This document shows positions 40,751-42,008 of a DNA stretch of 42,008 nucleotides, one piece after another. The translations under genes and the position numbers were made by a program. The DNA comes from Planctomycetaceae bacterium (GTDB lineage Bacteria > Planctomycetota > Planctomycetia > Pirellulales > Thermoguttaceae): contig JAAYAY010000158.1 in NCBI GenBank assembly GCA_012719125.1, positions 1 through 42,008 on the forward strand, read 5' to 3'. The first letter of the stretch is position 1. Each line of letters opens with the position of its first letter. The notes beneath the pieces were generated by a model. The model saw only the letters and a list, made by a program, of their open reading frames with translations, made no database searches and was not told the DNA's origin.

Positions 40751-42008
40751 ATGGGTTGGCTTGCCGCCCTACGCCGCCGATTGCTCCCCCATTCGCATCT
40801 GCGTCGAGATGACGATCTGGCGTGCCTTTTCGTCACCCCGCTGGAGCAGCGCCGCGTTCTGGACGTCACCTCAGTCAGCGTAGTCGCCGATCTGGTGATC
40901 GACGAAGGCTCCTCCGCGGACGTATTGATCAAGATCGAAGGCACTTACGTCGATTCGGAGGGGGCTTCAAACGGCCCCCATTCGGCTGAGGTGCGTTGGG
41001 ATGACGGGACGACGGAGTCGTTCGCGGTCCATCCGCCCACAGGCAATGTCGGCGATTTTTCCGCGGAGCACTCTTACTACGCTGCGGACGAGGGGATCTA
41101 TCACCCGACGGTAACGGTTCGCGGAAAGGACGGCACGGAAGCGACCTCCGACCCAGCGACCGCGACTATCACGGTGCGGAATGTCGCTCCCGCGCTCACG
41201 GTGGTGGGCGACCAGTCTATCGGTGTGGGGGTAACGCTCAGCATCACGGACATCGGTACATTCACCGATCCCGGCTACACCGATACTTTTGAATACTCCA
41301 TCGATTGGGGCGACGGCACCGCTACGGATACGGGAGTTCCAGACGTCGATACGTCGGGCGGCCCCGGGACGCCTGCGGGCGGTTCTTTCGACGGCTCCCA
41401 TGTCTATGCGGCAGATGGCGTCTACACGGTGGCGGTCACGATCACCGACCGTGACGGGGGCGAGGATACCAAGACGTTCGACGTGACCGTAGGTGATACC
41501 GCCCCGGCCCTCACGGTCGTCAACGATCAGGTGACAACCGAAGGGACGGAGTTGAGCCTGAGCCCCTTGGGCACGTTCACGGCGCCGGCCGTCGGCAACC
41601 CGTACTATACCTACGAGATTGACTGGGGCGACGGCACGACGATCGAGACCGGCTCTGCCACGATCGATTCGCCGGGCTCCCCGGGCACATCCACGACTGG
41701 CTGGTTTGGTGGTGCGCACACCTATGCAGACGATGGCAGCTATACCGTCACCGCAACGATTCACGACGGGCAGGGCGGCAGCGATACGGAGACGTTCCTG
41801 GTCACCGTCGACAATTTAGCGCCCACGATCACAAGTTTCACCATCTCGGACGCCGTAATCAACGAAGACGGCTCGGTGACCGTGACGGGCAGCTTCACCG
41901 ATCCCGGGACACTCGATGTGCACACGGTGCTGATCGATTGGGGCCTCGGCGAGGCGACGTCGGCGGCCACGGTGACGCCGTCGCCCGGTGGCGGCGGGAC
42001 GTTCACCG
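40751..42008 (+). CDS. PKD-repeat surface protein with LEPR-XLL-like N-terminus, 3' end beyond the window
   Basis: An open frame of 419 codons from the ATG at 40751 runs off the window end. The N-terminus has TPLEQRRVLD (residues ~29-38), a form of the LEPR-XLL motif found near the start of large planctomycete surface proteins. At least three PKD/Ig-like repeats follow, each with a WGDGT or similar core (YSIDWGDGTATDTG, YEIDWGDGTTIETG, VLIDWGLGEATS) and a closing HVYAADGVYTVAVTITD-type strand. There is no ordinary signal peptide. Such proteins are often thousands of residues long. It is probably exported and surface-bound. Confidence 0.88.
   Translation, partial: MGWLAALRRRLLPHSHLRRDDDLACLFVTPLEQRRVLDVTSVSVVADLVIDEGSSADVLIKIEGTYVDSEGASNGPHSAEVRWDDGTTESFAVHPPTGNVGDFSAEHSYYAADEGIYHPTVTVRGKDGTEATSDPATATITVRNVAPALTVVGDQSIGVGVTLSITDIGTFTDPGYTDTFEYSIDWGDGTATDTGVPDVDTSGGPGTPAGGSFDGSHVYAADGVYTVAVTITDRDGGEDTKTFDVTVGDTAPALTVVNDQVTTEGTELSLSPLGTFTAPAVGNPYYTYEIDWGDGTTIETGSATIDSPGSPGTSTTGWFGGAHTYADDGSYTVTATIHDGQGGSDTETFLVTVDNLAPTITSFTISDAVINEDGSVTVTGSFTDPGTLDVHTVLIDWGLGEATSAATVTPSPGGGGTFT

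Overview
The window looks like chromosome from a planctomycete of the Pirellulales type, probably an anaerobe or facultative anaerobe. No rRNA is present, so this rests on gene content: an N-terminal LEPR-XLL-like motif on a PKD-repeat protein, a small secreted family with the 'LYFENPSLERHGY' pattern, FecR proteins paired with an ECF sigma factor, Tat-type dehydrogenases and TIM-barrel isomerases, duplicated groEL, GC-rich coding DNA and palindrome-rich intergenic DNA. All functions below are read from sequence and family knowledge; no search was run.

Layout. 1-709 is gene-free and opens with a 312-base nest of three long perfect or near-perfect inverted repeats. 710-13540 holds six single genes in mixed orientation: a DUF4832-like TIM-barrel protein, a GH123/DUF4091-like hydrolase, an unrecognised secreted protein, a 1159-residue LamG/beta-helix protein, a Tat-exported Gfo/Idh/MocA oxidoreductase and a neutral-ceramidase-like hydrolase. 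Together they look like a glycan/glycolipid-use neighbourhood. Dispersed repeats and a MITE-like element sit between them. 13889-18532 is an [FeFe]-hydrogenase operon of the electron-bifurcating HydABC kind in the order hydB-hydA-hydC. HydB carries an apparent extra thioredoxin-like 2Fe-2S domain. No hydEFG maturases are in view.

18772-22417 is a FecR-like gene, an ECF sigma gene and a second FecR-like gene; the two FecR proteins are paralogues sharing an unusual C-terminal domain. 22518-30585, all on the minus strand, is a protein-quality-control block read as groEL(GGM tail)-groES-groEL(no GGM tail)-dnaJ-grpE-fmdB-type-yacG-membrane protein. Hairpins separate several of its members. 30586-31215 is gene-free and hairpin-rich, followed by a secreted hydroxypyruvate-isomerase-like TIM barrel on the minus strand.

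32170-39841 is an export locus: a TolC-type outer-membrane lipoprotein diverges from GAF-HlyD, HlyD and a PqqD-like/M50 protease/HlyD fusion, with no ABC or RND pump visible. After a small planctomycete-type secreted protein on the minus strand, the window ends inside a large PKD-repeat surface protein, which is a plausible but unproven cargo. The exporter locus, the FecR-sigma-FecR module, the tandem 2Fe-2S HydB and the nested inverted repeats at 1-312 are the most interesting parts.
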